Source: Candidatus Binataceae bacterium (GTDB lineage: Bacteria > Desulfobacterota > Binatia > Binatales > Binataceae). From it: a stretch of DNA of 64,000 bases. Where the stretch lies: contig DATGHL010000026.1 of assembly GCA_035308025.1 (NCBI GenBank), positions 62,001-126,000 on the forward strand. Direction: 5' to 3'. Within the stretch, counting starts at the first letter, position 1; the number at the start of each line of letters is the position of its first letter. Position numbers and translations under genes: made by a program. Positions 7,657 to 15,452 of the stretch are shown here, piece by piece. The notes beneath the pieces were generated by a model that searched no databases, was not told the origin of the DNA, and saw nothing but the letters and a program-made list of their open reading frames with translations.

Positions 7657-8239
7657 TACACTTCATGCACAGGCTTTTGATCCTGATCACCATTACATAG
7701 CTTAAATAGGCGCTGATCAGGACCGCGGTAAGTGCAAACAGTAGCGCCGCTCCCGGCGCTTTCACGTAAATCAGAAATAATAACGTAACGTAGAGCGCAA
7801 CGCCGAACGCGGAATTCGGAATCCCGAAAGTCGCGCTTTCCGGACTTTGCAGCACAGCCTCAGTATGGTCATTGCGGGCTCCGCTACACCGGCACCGCGG
7901 TATCTTGTAATCGGGATCCGCCGAGAGTCTGTATTTGTAGTAGGTAGTCTGCAGCGAATAGATCAGGCCGAACGCCGCCAGTACGTACAGTGGATTTGCG
8001 TGGATGGTGTGCGTCAGCAACTCGGTCAGAATCCAAAAGCCGAGAATCGACCCGGTTACCATCTTGAGAAACTCCAGCAACAAGGCTGGGACCCGGCCTG
8101 GGACGTAACTCTCAAGGAAATTGCCCGAAACCACAGCTTGTCGGATACGCTCCGATACAACCTGACGCCGCACTTCCCGCTCGCGCACCCGATTCGAAAT
8201 CACGCTCAACCACGTGGTCCCAGCCGTATTATGAAACAT
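7607..8239 (-). CDS. VKOR-family disulfide-bond-forming membrane protein
   Basis: A 210-residue integral membrane protein of the vitamin K epoxide reductase family, which oxidises protein thiols (usually through a thioredoxin-like partner) and passes electrons to quinone. Visible are about five membrane segments, the family stretch LQSPESATFGIPNSAFG (conserved Ser 132) and the C-terminal redox pair C191-M-K-C194. In the loop, C118 matches the first family cysteine, but the second (expected at 126) is Thr; an extra C116 sits beside C118. The start is ATG 8239, preceded by GGAGAGG; TTG 8254 is less likely. It directly follows the Cys-rich metzincin gene, 18 bases after its stop, which suggests that protein is its substrate. 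Confidence 0.85.
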   Translation of the reverse strand: MFHNTAGTTWLSVISNRVREREVRRQVVSERIRQAVVSGNFLESYVPGRVPALLLEFLKMVTGSILGFWILTELLTHTIHANPLYVLAAFGLIYSLQTTYYKYRLSADPDYKIPRCRCSGARNDHTEAVLQSPESATFGIPNSAFGVALYVTLLFLIYVKAPGAALLFALTAVLISAYLSYVMVIRIKSLCMKCINVAALNALILWQLLR

Positions 8240-8257
8240 TTTATTCCTCTCCAATCC

Positions 8258-9922
8258 TCATCGCGGCGGCTGCGGCGGCTGGGTTTCCGAGTCTGGCAAC
8301 TCCGGCGCCTGCACAAAAGCCGCCAGATCACTGGAAGTCACATACGGGCTCAGCCGGATCATGCACCACTGCAGGCGGGTGTAGGCCCGGCGAATGTTAC
8401 CGCTCGGGTCCATCACCTTGCTGATGTGCAGCGTCGTGTCGTTCTCACAATTCGGCTTGTCACTGTCGTGGAGCAGGCCGCACTGATGCCCGCATTCGTG
8501 CAGGTAGGTCTCAGCGACCCGCACGATGTTTTGGTTCGCGGCGGAAATATTCTCGACCACCAGCGCCATCATGCGGTTCGTGTCCGCCTCGAACGGCAGC
8601 ACCGCCTTTTGCACGAACACCAGCTTGCGGCTCCCGCGAAACGTGACGATGGTATAGCCGAGCAGATCGTTGCAGCCGACCGACGAGTCGTCCATGTTGT
8701 ATTCCGACACGAAAAAGGTCGTGACCGCAGAGGTGTCGCCGTCCTTGTTCAGTAAAAGGAAGTTGGTCTCGTCGAAGGTAAGTGTCTGGCCCGATCCGCA
8801 CTTCATATTTTCGGCAACCGCGGTGTTGGGCGGCGTGAATTCGATCTCGCCATTTACCAGATTCAACGAGGTGTTGGTCGGATGGCTGCAGGTCGAATCC
8901 GTATCAACGCGCATACCCATATCGGGCAGCGACCGATCACCGAAATAATCCTGAGAAGCCTTGTTGGTGTATTTATTGTTCCAATCGTTATAGTTATTGC
9001 TCGCCAATATGGCATCGCCAGCGAGCCATGCCTGGACGTTGGGATTATAGGTGAGCAAATTCTTGTGAAAGTCCGTGCCAGTTCCGTCGTCCGCTGGTGC
9101 GCTCGCAAAGATATCGCTGAACAGATGGCTGGCGATCTCCATCACCTTATACGGGTAATAGAGCAACGGCCGGCCCGGCACGTACCCGCCGCCCTGCTCT
9201 CTGATGAAATGGCCGGTGATCAGATTACCGCGCGTGGCGACTTCGTAGTATGAGATTGCTCCCGATGCCGCATCAACTATCGGCGCCAGCGGCTTCCCGC
9301 TATCGCTCAATATGTAGCCTCGAACGTTCTGGTCCGCTGCTCCGTCGGCATTCGCGTTGTTCACATAGACAAACCAGTCGGAATAGCCGTCATTGTTGCG
9401 GATAATTTTCGGGGCAACCCGGAAGCGGCGCGGATCGGTGTTGTTGAAGATCTCGGCGAGGTACGTCCAACATAGGAACCAGCGGATCACAATGTCGATC
9501 AGCGTGCAGACCCACGTCAGGATCATCGTGACGATCGCTTCGATTAGGTTGAGTAGCTGGATTATGGCCTGAACGATATAATTGCATACGAGCCGAGTGA
9601 TAAACTGAACAACAACTTGTAAAACGTACGTCCAGGCACAGATAATATTTGTAACAACGCCGCAGACGTTGTTGCAGACGTTCTCACACCCGCAATCACA
9701 GCCGAAAATCCCGCAGAAGAAGTCGCAAATGCCGCAGATGACGCTGCAGACCGCATTGCATACGGTCTGGACCACGCTGTTGCAGAGCCACTCGAGGACC
9801 TGGGTGACGACGTTTACAGCTTCCTGGATGAGCTGGCAGAGCTGAACCAGGATATATTCAACGACGGAGACGACGATCTGGATGAGCCTGATGACAGGCT
9901 GAAAGACGAGTTGGCAGAGCAC
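8258..9922 (-). CDS. Cys-rich membrane-type protein with C-terminal metzincin protease motif
   Basis: A 554-residue protein of no family I recognise. Residues 1-155 are almost entirely hydrophobic or amphipathic with 17 cysteines (C3 to C151), many at four-residue spacing (55, 59, 63; 66, 70; 75, 79, 83, 87). Residues 160-554 are a polar, Asn/Asp-rich globular part with the zinc motif H475-E-C-G-H479-Q-C-G-L-L-H485-D and a Met-turn-like KVMDP at 502-506, which together define metzincin metalloproteases. No ordinary signal peptide is present. The start is GTG 9922 with GGAGGT 8 bases upstream. Base composition is visibly less GC-rich than in neighbours, which may mean transfer. The VKOR gene follows in the same operon, so disulfide formation in this protein is the likely link. 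The proteolytic role is inferred from the motif only. Confidence 0.75.
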   Translation of the reverse strand: MLCQLVFQPVIRLIQIVVSVVEYILVQLCQLIQEAVNVVTQVLEWLCNSVVQTVCNAVCSVICGICDFFCGIFGCDCGCENVCNNVCGVVTNIICAWTYVLQVVVQFITRLVCNYIVQAIIQLLNLIEAIVTMILTWVCTLIDIVIRWFLCWTYLAEIFNNTDPRRFRVAPKIIRNNDGYSDWFVYVNNANADGAADQNVRGYILSDSGKPLAPIVDAASGAISYYEVATRGNLITGHFIREQGGGYVPGRPLLYYPYKVMEIASHLFSDIFASAPADDGTGTDFHKNLLTYNPNVQAWLAGDAILASNNYNDWNNKYTNKASQDYFGDRSLPDMGMRVDTDSTCSHPTNTSLNLVNGEIEFTPPNTAVAENMKCGSGQTLTFDETNFLLLNKDGDTSAVTTFFVSEYNMDDSSVGCNDLLGYTIVTFRGSRKLVFVQKAVLPFEADTNRMMALVVENISAANQNIVRVAETYLHECGHQCGLLHDSDKPNCENDTTLHISKVMDPSGNIRRAYTRLQWCMIRLSPYVTSSDLAAFVQAPELPDSETQPPQPPR

Positions 9923-10177
9923 AGGATGCTACCTCCGGCTTTTTCCCCCGCGGTAGCTCTCCGCAAGAATTAGACCGGCTTAGTAGTAACCTTATTGCGA
10001 TGCTATTGCCCTCCCGTGCCAAGCGCTCTTGGCAGTCTGCTGCAAAGGAGTTGCTTGAGGCGCCAGATTAGCCGAGCCCGTAGCCCGGGGTGCTGCCCGT
10101 TGCGGGCGGTTCCTCGGATAGTTCTCTCTACGCCGGGCGTCGCTCTCAGATTTCTGACGCATCGCCGGAAAGATGAA
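9923..10177. other. Intergenic stretch upstream of the metzincin gene
   Basis: No credible gene is present. The minus-strand promoter of the metzincin/VKOR unit must lie here; I see its ribosome site (GGAGGT, 9932-9937) but no convincing -35/-10 pair. Confidence 0.4.
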
Positions 10178-10193
10178 ATGTTTCACTTTGCGC
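10178..10193 (+). promoter_or_regulatory. parS half-site
   Basis: TGTTTCAC (10179-10186) equals the left half of the parS consensus, but the right half (TTTGCGCA) does not match. It lies 34 bases from the perfect site and may only be a weak ParB contact. Confidence 0.3.
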
Positions 10194-10219
10194 ACATCGC
10201 TCGCACAAAGTTGTTAGAA

Positions 10220-10235
10220 TGTTTCACGTGAAACA
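10220..10235. promoter_or_regulatory. parS chromosome-partitioning site (perfect 16-mer)
   Basis: TGTTTCACGTGAAACA is the canonical bacterial parS sequence, bound by ParB as the chromosomal centromere and usually located near the replication origin. It lies in the gap between the metzincin operon and mrp. A near-copy follows at 10291. No parA, parB, dnaA or gidAB gene lies in the window. Confidence 0.88.
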
Positions 10236-10290
10236 TTTTTTTCGACGCGTACTCCGTTGTCACGCGCTTGCGGGGGTCTGGCGTTGAAAA

Positions 10291-10306
10291 GGTTTCGCGT
10301 GAAACA
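10291..10306. promoter_or_regulatory. Second parS site, 14 of 16 bases
   Basis: GGTTTCGCGTGAAACA differs from the perfect site in two positions (1 and 7). It is 56 bases from the first, and clusters of parS sites with small deviations are usual for ParB loading regions. Confidence 0.65.
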
Positions 10307-10377
10307 TTTTGCGGAGCGATCGTGCAAGAGCGCGACAGCAGAGCGCGGACTCTCCGGACGCTAAAAAAGCAGTGAAA

Positions 10378-11427
10378 ATGAAAGAAATCTCGACAGCGGA
10401 TGTCCTGACGGCGCTGGCGCGGGTGAGTTACCCGGGTTATTCCATCGATCTGGTCGCGCTCGGAATCATCGAGGAGGTGACGCCCAACGACGCCGGCGGC
10501 TTTGCCGTCACCCTCCGTAATGCAGGCGACAAAGAGGCCACGCTCAAGGAAATTGCGCGGCGGGTCCACGAGGCGCTCGCCCACGATCTTGGCGTCGCCA
10601 AGATCGAATTCAAGGTCCATAAGATCGAGCCTGAGCTCGGCGAGAAGACCGGACGGACGCGGCTTGCCGGGACGCGCTGGGTGGTGGCCGTGGCTAGCGG
10701 CAAAGGCGGCGTCGGCAAGTCCACGGTCGCGGCGAATCTCGCGGTGGCGCTCAGCCGCCTCGGCTACAAGGTGGGTTTGCTCGACGCCGATATCTACGGC
10801 CCGTCGGTCCCGATGATGTTCGGGGTCGCGGGCGAGAAACCCCGCTCGGCGGGTGGGCAGAGTTTTTTCCCGATCGAAAAGTTCGGCATCAAGCTGATCT
10901 CGATCGGATTTTTTCTCACCGACAAGACGCCGGTTATCTGGCGCGGCCCGATGGTGATGAGCGCGGTGCGCCAGTTCTTGCAGGACACGCTCTGGGGCAC
11001 CCAGGATTTTCTCATCGTCGATCTGCCCCCGGGCACCGGCGACGCCCAGCTCACGCTCGCGCAGTTGGTGGAACTCGATGGCGTCGTGATCGTGACGACG
11101 CCGCAGGACGTTGCGCTCGCGGACGCCCTCCGCGCCGTCCGGATGTTCCGCCAAGTGCATTGCCCACTCCTCGGCGTGGTTGAAAACATGAGCTACTTCA
11201 CCTGTCCCGACTGCGGTGAACGCGAAGATCTGTTCGGCCATGGCGGCGGCGAGAAGATGGGCCGCGCAGAGGCTCTGGAGCTTCTGGCGGCGCTCCCGCT
11301 TTACGCAGAAATTCGCGCGGCGGGAGACAGCGGTACGCCAATCACGCTGCGCCAGCCCGAGCATCCGTCGAGCCTCGCCTTCGTCGAACTCGCGCGCCGC
11401 GTCGCCGCCGCGATGCCGGAGCATTAG
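10378..11427 (+). CDS. mrp: Mrp/NBP35-family iron-sulfur cluster carrier ATPase
   Basis: A 349-residue cytoplasmic P-loop ATPase that carries or inserts Fe-S clusters. Residues 4-80 form the MIP18/DUF59 domain; the deviant Walker A SGKGGVGKST is at 107-116, followed by DADIYGPSVP and DLPPGTGD; a metal-binding CPDC pair lies near residue 275. The start is ATG 10378, which fits the usual N-terminus; an upstream TTG at 10309 would add about 23 unusual residues. A two-cluster ferredoxin gene follows 41 bases downstream, in line with an Fe-S role. It belongs to the wider ParA/MinD superfamily but is not the partner of the parS sites. Confidence 0.93.
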   Translation: MKEISTADVLTALARVSYPGYSIDLVALGIIEEVTPNDAGGFAVTLRNAGDKEATLKEIARRVHEALAHDLGVAKIEFKVHKIEPELGEKTGRTRLAGTRWVVAVASGKGGVGKSTVAANLAVALSRLGYKVGLLDADIYGPSVPMMFGVAGEKPRSAGGQSFFPIEKFGIKLISIGFFLTDKTPVIWRGPMVMSAVRQFLQDTLWGTQDFLIVDLPPGTGDAQLTLAQLVELDGVVIVTTPQDVALADALRAVRMFRQVHCPLLGVVENMSYFTCPDCGEREDLFGHGGGEKMGRAEALELLAALPLYAEIRAAGDSGTPITLRQPEHPSSLAFVELARRVAAAMPEH

Positions 11428-11468
11428 GCGAAGCCGATCTTTCCGAATACCCTGCAAGCGTATCCAGC

Positions 11469-11813
11469 ATGGCAACAATAATAACTGAGGAGTGCATCAA
11501 CTGCGGCGCCTGCCTGCCGCGATGCCCAAACAACGCAATCTATGTCGGCGGTGCGCCGTGGGAGAGGGACGGCACGAGCCATCCGCCGATCGCTGAGGAC
11601 ATCTATTATATCGCGCCGGAAAAATGCACCGAGTGCGTCGGCTTCTTCGACCATGAGGAATGCGCCGCGATCTGTCCGGTCGATTGCTGCATCCCCGATC
11701 CGCAGATTCCCGAAGCTGAAGCGGCGCTGCTCGAGCGCGCCCGCAGCCTTCATCCGGACGTCCGCTTCGCGACGCCCTTCCCTTCCCGGTTCAGCGCCAC
11801 CGCGAAGTCCTGA
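11469..11813 (+). CDS. Ferredoxin with two [4Fe-4S] clusters (YfhL/Alvin type)
   Basis: A 114-residue ferredoxin. Cluster ligands are CINCGACLPRCP (CxxCxxCxxxCP) near residue 9 and, in the second motif, CTEC followed by an insertion before CAAICP, the CxxCx8CxxxCP spacing of Alvin-type ferredoxins. A C-terminal helix of about 35 residues follows. It would carry low-potential electrons in the cytoplasm. It lies directly downstream of mrp, which may supply its clusters. Confidence 0.92.
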   Translation: MATIITEECINCGACLPRCPNNAIYVGGAPWERDGTSHPPIAEDIYYIAPEKCTECVGFFDHEECAAICPVDCCIPDPQIPEAEAALLERARSLHPDVRFATPFPSRFSATAKS

Positions 11814-11857
11814 AAAGGGTGGGTCAGGACGCGGGCCCTGGCCGGGGACTGGTTATT

Positions 11858-13144
11858 CTAGAAGGGATAGTTGATGCCGGAGAAGACCGCGGCGCCCTCG
11901 CCCCCATAGCCGACATCGACGTAGCCAGCCACGAACGGCTCGGCAATCCCGCGAAAGCCGATGCCGCCGACCGGATGGAGATCGGTTGCGGGATCCTCAG
12001 AGAGCTTACGGAAGACGCGGCCGGCTTCGGCAAACGGCGCGATTTCGGCGATAGCATGAGTGCCGACTATATCGGTGTCATAGACCCGCGTACGGAACTC
12101 GAAATTAGCGACTGAAAGATTGTTGTCGGTGAAGCGGCCCACGCCATAGCCACGCAAGGTTTCCTGATCGTAGAGCAGGCTGTCCTCACCGCCGAGTCGC
12201 GCCATTGACCAGAACGGCGTCTCGCGGCCGGCCGGCGTGTACTGGATATACGCGTGCGCCGCGATCGTCAGACGCGGCATGACGGTCCAGTAATGGCGGA
12301 AGTCTGTGCCCATACGGTTGTATGAGACGGAGCTCAGAAATCGCCGATCAGCGTTACCCTCATAGAGCGTGATGAGGCCGCCTGCGCGCGGGATGTCAAC
12401 CGAGTCGCGCGTATCATAGGTGGCGCGGATTTCGTTGTAGATTTCGGAGCCGCCGTTGATGCCCTTGACCTTGGGATAGAGCGCGGTGGTTTGGGGGAGG
12501 GAATTAAAGGCGCCCTTCAGAATCCTGACGTAGCGCGGGCGCGCGACGATGGCGAGTTGCAGGTTCTTCGTAATGTTCCAGCCGAACTTGCCGCTCACGT
12601 AGACCTGCTGAGTGGTGTAGTTGCTCTGGCCGCTTTCGCGGGAATCGTTGCCAATCCCGAAAAAACGTTCGGTAGGATCGCGCTCGAAGAAGATGCGGCC
12701 CTCGAACGACCACCATTTCTCCAACGTCCTGCCGGTGGCGTAATCCAAATCCACTTGACGCTGGATAGTCTGGTGCGCCTCCGCGAGCGCGTACCACTGG
12801 GTATCGGCCGAAGGGTAAGCGAAGTAGCGCACTGCGCCGCCGGGTCCGAGGTCGGTATTGTCGTTGATGTCGGGGGCAAAGATGCTGGTGATCTCTTTAT
12901 GTTGATTCTCGAAAAGCGCGGCGAACAAGACACCGAAGGTGACGCCGCCGTTGGGATCGGTTGCGACCTCAGGAATCGGAATCAGCGTAAAGGGCCAGTT
13001 AGCCGGATTGAGCGGCGCGGGCCACGACGACGGATTATAAGGCGGCGGCCACGATTGCGGTTGCATCAAGCTGAACGCAAACACCGGAAGGGTTGCGCCA
13101 AAGAAAATCAGCGCAACCAGGACCGCTCGGTAAAAGCGCTTCAT
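11858..13144 (-). CDS. Outer-membrane beta-barrel protein (Omp85/surface-antigen type)
   Basis: A 428-residue protein with a clean signal peptide (MKRFYRAVLVALIFFGATLP, then VFAFS). The mature part begins with a Pro/Trp-rich stretch (SWPPPYNPSSWPAPLNPANW), followed by alternating amphipathic strands and a terminal Phe (INYPF), the outer-membrane insertion signature. The pattern GGVTFGVLF, ATYDTRDS.DIPRAGG and FE.R resembles the D15/BamA C-terminal barrel without POTRA domains. The start ATG 13144 is chosen by the signal peptide; the frame stays open upstream but gives unlikely sequence. Its cargo or function is unknown. Confidence 0.8.
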   Translation of the reverse strand: MKRFYRAVLVALIFFGATLPVFAFSLMQPQSWPPPYNPSSWPAPLNPANWPFTLIPIPEVATDPNGGVTFGVLFAALFENQHKEITSIFAPDINDNTDLGPGGAVRYFAYPSADTQWYALAEAHQTIQRQVDLDYATGRTLEKWWSFEGRIFFERDPTERFFGIGNDSRESGQSNYTTQQVYVSGKFGWNITKNLQLAIVARPRYVRILKGAFNSLPQTTALYPKVKGINGGSEIYNEIRATYDTRDSVDIPRAGGLITLYEGNADRRFLSSVSYNRMGTDFRHYWTVMPRLTIAAHAYIQYTPAGRETPFWSMARLGGEDSLLYDQETLRGYGVGRFTDNNLSVANFEFRTRVYDTDIVGTHAIAEIAPFAEAGRVFRKLSEDPATDLHPVGGIGFRGIAEPFVAGYVDVGYGGEGAAVFSGINYPF

Positions 13145-13450
13145 CAAGCGAGAGCGAGCTCCATCACGCGGTGTTGAAGCCCGATGCGTTTCGGCATTCG
13201 ATGGTTCTTCGGCACGGCCTAACAAGATACAAGTTACGGCCTCAGGATCAACTACCTTACGACGGATTGGCGTCAGGGTTGTTCGGTCGAACGATTTCGT
13301 CCACGCGCCGGCTCGCGGTTTTCGCTCGCCTGGGAAATGTGTCAAGATTCCCTCGAAATCCAAGCGGCGCGCACGCCCGGTAGCCCCAGCCCTACGGCGC
13401 GGCATCCCAAAGTGTCTGTGACCGCACGGCATTACCCAGGAGGACTTCCG
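13145..13450. other. Divergent intergenic region
   Basis: Between the barrel gene (minus) and the ThDP enzyme (plus). I see no gene here, only the AGGAGG ribosome site at 13438-13443 for the plus-strand gene. Promoters for both directions should be here, but no consensus pair stands out. Confidence 0.4.
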
Positions 13451-15142
13451 ATGGCCAAAGCAGACGGCGGCGAACTAGTCGCGCGAATTATGCGCGAGAA
13501 CCGCGCGCGCTATTGTTTCGCGATCAACGGCGGGCATCTGTTCCCGATTCTCGCGCAATTGCGCAGCCACGAGATCAAGCTCATCCATATGCGTCACGAG
13601 CAGGCAACGGCCTACGCTGCCGACGCCTATGCGCGGATGACGGGAGAACCCGGTATCTGCATGGTGACGGCAGGATGCGGATTGACCAACGCGGTGACCG
13701 GCCTCAGCCTCGCCGCGATGACCAACAGCGCCGTGGTCTGCGTCTCCGGGCAGCATCCGAACACGGAGGATCATCAGGGCTCATTCCAGGAGGCCTACGG
13801 TTCCGACATTCTGCGCAGCTTCGCGAAGTATACGAAGCGCGTCACCGACTGGAGCACGATCGAGTTCGACATGCGGCTGGCCTTCCGCGAGGCGATGACA
13901 CCGCCACAGGGCGTCGCTCTGGTGGAGATTCCGCAGAACATACTTTATGCGGGCGGCGAGGACTCGAAGCAGCGTGCGGGCGGAATGCCGTTCACGCTCG
14001 ACGACACGCGCTCGGCGGGCGATCCGGCGAAGATCGACAAAGCGGTCGAGATGCTGCATGCGGCCGAGCGGCCGCTGATCGCCGGCGGCGACGGACTGTT
14101 CTGGTCGCAGGCCGCGGCAGAACTTAAAGAGTTTGTTGAACTTACGAATATTCCGGTCTATGCGCGCCGCGCCGGACAGGGTTCGGTCTCGGAAGAGCAT
14201 CCGCTGGCGATTCGCGGCGCCTTCAAGAAGCCCTTCACCGGCCGCGCCGACGTCGTCCTGACGCTGGGCTTCCGCTTCTGGAGCGGCGAGCATTTCGGCC
14301 GTCCGCCGACCTGGAATGACAAGGCCAAGTACATCCAGGTCGATCCGACCGCGAGCCGGATCGGCTGGCAGGTGCCGGCGGAGATTCCGATCGTGGGCGA
14401 TCCGAAGTTGGTGCTGCGCCAGATGATCAATCGCATCAAAGAGGCGAAGCTCGACTTCTCGAAGAACCGCAACTCGAGCTGGGTCAAGGAGCTGGCGGAG
14501 GTGCGTGGAAATTTCGACCGCCAGGTGGTCGAGGGGGCGAAGAAATTTGCAACCAATCGGCCGATTCATCCGGCGCGGCTGACGCGTGATCTGGTTTCGG
14601 TGCTCGACAAGAATGCGACGGTAGTGATCGACAGCTTCACGCTCTCGGGCTGGATGTCGCAGAGTTTCGTCTGCCGCTTTCCGGGCTCGGTGATTGATGC
14701 CGGACCGCTGGCCCCGGTCGGCCACGGCTTCGGGATGGGTATCGGCGTGCAGTTGGCGCGGCCCGGAGCGCAGGTCGCACTGGTGATGGGCGACGGCGGC
14801 CTCGGGATCGGCGGCTGGGATATGGAGACGGCGGCGCGCTACAAGCTGCCGATCGTCTGCGTCTTGTGGAACAACAGCTCGTGGGGCCCGAGCTTCGAGG
14901 CGATGCCGATGCTCAAGGATCGCACCGACCCGTTCAACATGCTTCAGGAGATTCGCTACGACAAGATCTTCGAGGAGATGGGCTGCCACGGCGAGCACGT
15001 GACGAATCCCGACGACATCACACCGGCGCTCGAACGGGCCTTCAATTCGGGCAAACCGGCGGTGGTGAGTATCGTCGGCGACAAGACGGTTGGCCATCCG
15101 ACCCTCGGCGGCAATCTACTGGGCTCGACCGGCTCGAACTAG
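13451..15142 (+). CDS. ThDP-dependent lyase/decarboxylase (acetolactate synthase-like)
   Basis: A 563-residue thiamine-diphosphate enzyme with the three-domain layout of acetolactate synthase, oxalyl-CoA decarboxylase and 2-hydroxyacyl-CoA lyase. The cofactor-activating Glu is E50 in RHEQATAYAADAYAR; the ThDP/Mg motif GDGGLGIGGWDME followed by NN lies near residue 450. The start is ATG 13451, with AGGAGG 7 bases upstream. No small regulatory subunit is adjacent, and the nearby abundance of CoA-transferases makes an acyl-CoA substrate plausible, but the sequence alone does not decide between these enzymes. Its stop is followed at once by a repeat element. Confidence 0.85.
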   Translation: MAKADGGELVARIMRENRARYCFAINGGHLFPILAQLRSHEIKLIHMRHEQATAYAADAYARMTGEPGICMVTAGCGLTNAVTGLSLAAMTNSAVVCVSGQHPNTEDHQGSFQEAYGSDILRSFAKYTKRVTDWSTIEFDMRLAFREAMTPPQGVALVEIPQNILYAGGEDSKQRAGGMPFTLDDTRSAGDPAKIDKAVEMLHAAERPLIAGGDGLFWSQAAAELKEFVELTNIPVYARRAGQGSVSEEHPLAIRGAFKKPFTGRADVVLTLGFRFWSGEHFGRPPTWNDKAKYIQVDPTASRIGWQVPAEIPIVGDPKLVLRQMINRIKEAKLDFSKNRNSSWVKELAEVRGNFDRQVVEGAKKFATNRPIHPARLTRDLVSVLDKNATVVIDSFTLSGWMSQSFVCRFPGSVIDAGPLAPVGHGFGMGIGVQLARPGAQVALVMGDGGLGIGGWDMETAARYKLPIVCVLWNNSSWGPSFEAMPMLKDRTDPFNMLQEIRYDKIFEEMGCHGEHVTNPDDITPALERAFNSGKPAVVSIVGDKTVGHPTLGGNLLGSTGSN

Positions 15143-15245
15143 AACACTAGAGGAGCCAAAGACGGAGCGAGCAGGCGAGTCTTTACCTTGGCCGCGCCTC
15201 GCGGACTCGGCCGCCCCCCGGAGCTGCGTCAAGATTCTTAATCAG
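15143..15245 (+). repeat. Stop-adjacent dispersed repeat, copy 3
   Basis: Begins at the ThDP-enzyme stop with AACACTAGAGGAGCC, then GACGGAGCGAGCAGGCGAGTC and a GAGCTGCGTCAAGATTCTTA end. The CACTAG end abuts the stop codon, as in copies 1, 4 and 5. Confidence 0.7.
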
Positions 15246-15351
15246 GCGGCGGGATACGTGGAATGCGCATCCCGCCGCAACTTTTAGAGATTCCCCAGTT
15301 CTACTTCCGCTGCGGCCGAGATTCGTCACGCAGCAGCTTGCAGACTCCCCT

Positions 15352-15422
15352 CGTCATTGTGCTTCTCAGCGGATTGAAGGATCCGGGATTCTTCGCTGCG
15401 GCAGCCTTCGCTCAGAACGACA
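15352..15422. repeat. Palindromic intergenic element
   Basis: A left arm GTCATTGTGCTTCTCAGCGG...GAAGGATCC faces a right arm GGGATTCTTCGC...CTTCGCTCAGAACGAC, so the two halves are an imperfect inverted repeat. The arms belong to the same family as 5190-5237. It could fold as a long hairpin in RNA at the 3' end of the glycosyltransferase or ThDP gene. Confidence 0.5.
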
Positions 15423-15452
15423 GAAGTGGCTTGTGCAAAGAATCCCTATGGT

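Noticed and set aside
10220-11427. mrp as the ParA partner of the neighbouring parS sites
   Set aside because: The protein has the DUF59 domain and C-terminal CxxC of the Fe-S carrier family, so it is not a partition ATPase despite the shared superfamily.
12491-13177. Long open frame on the plus strand within the barrel gene
   Set aside because: Antisense shadow of the outer-membrane barrel, which has a signal peptide and a terminal Phe.
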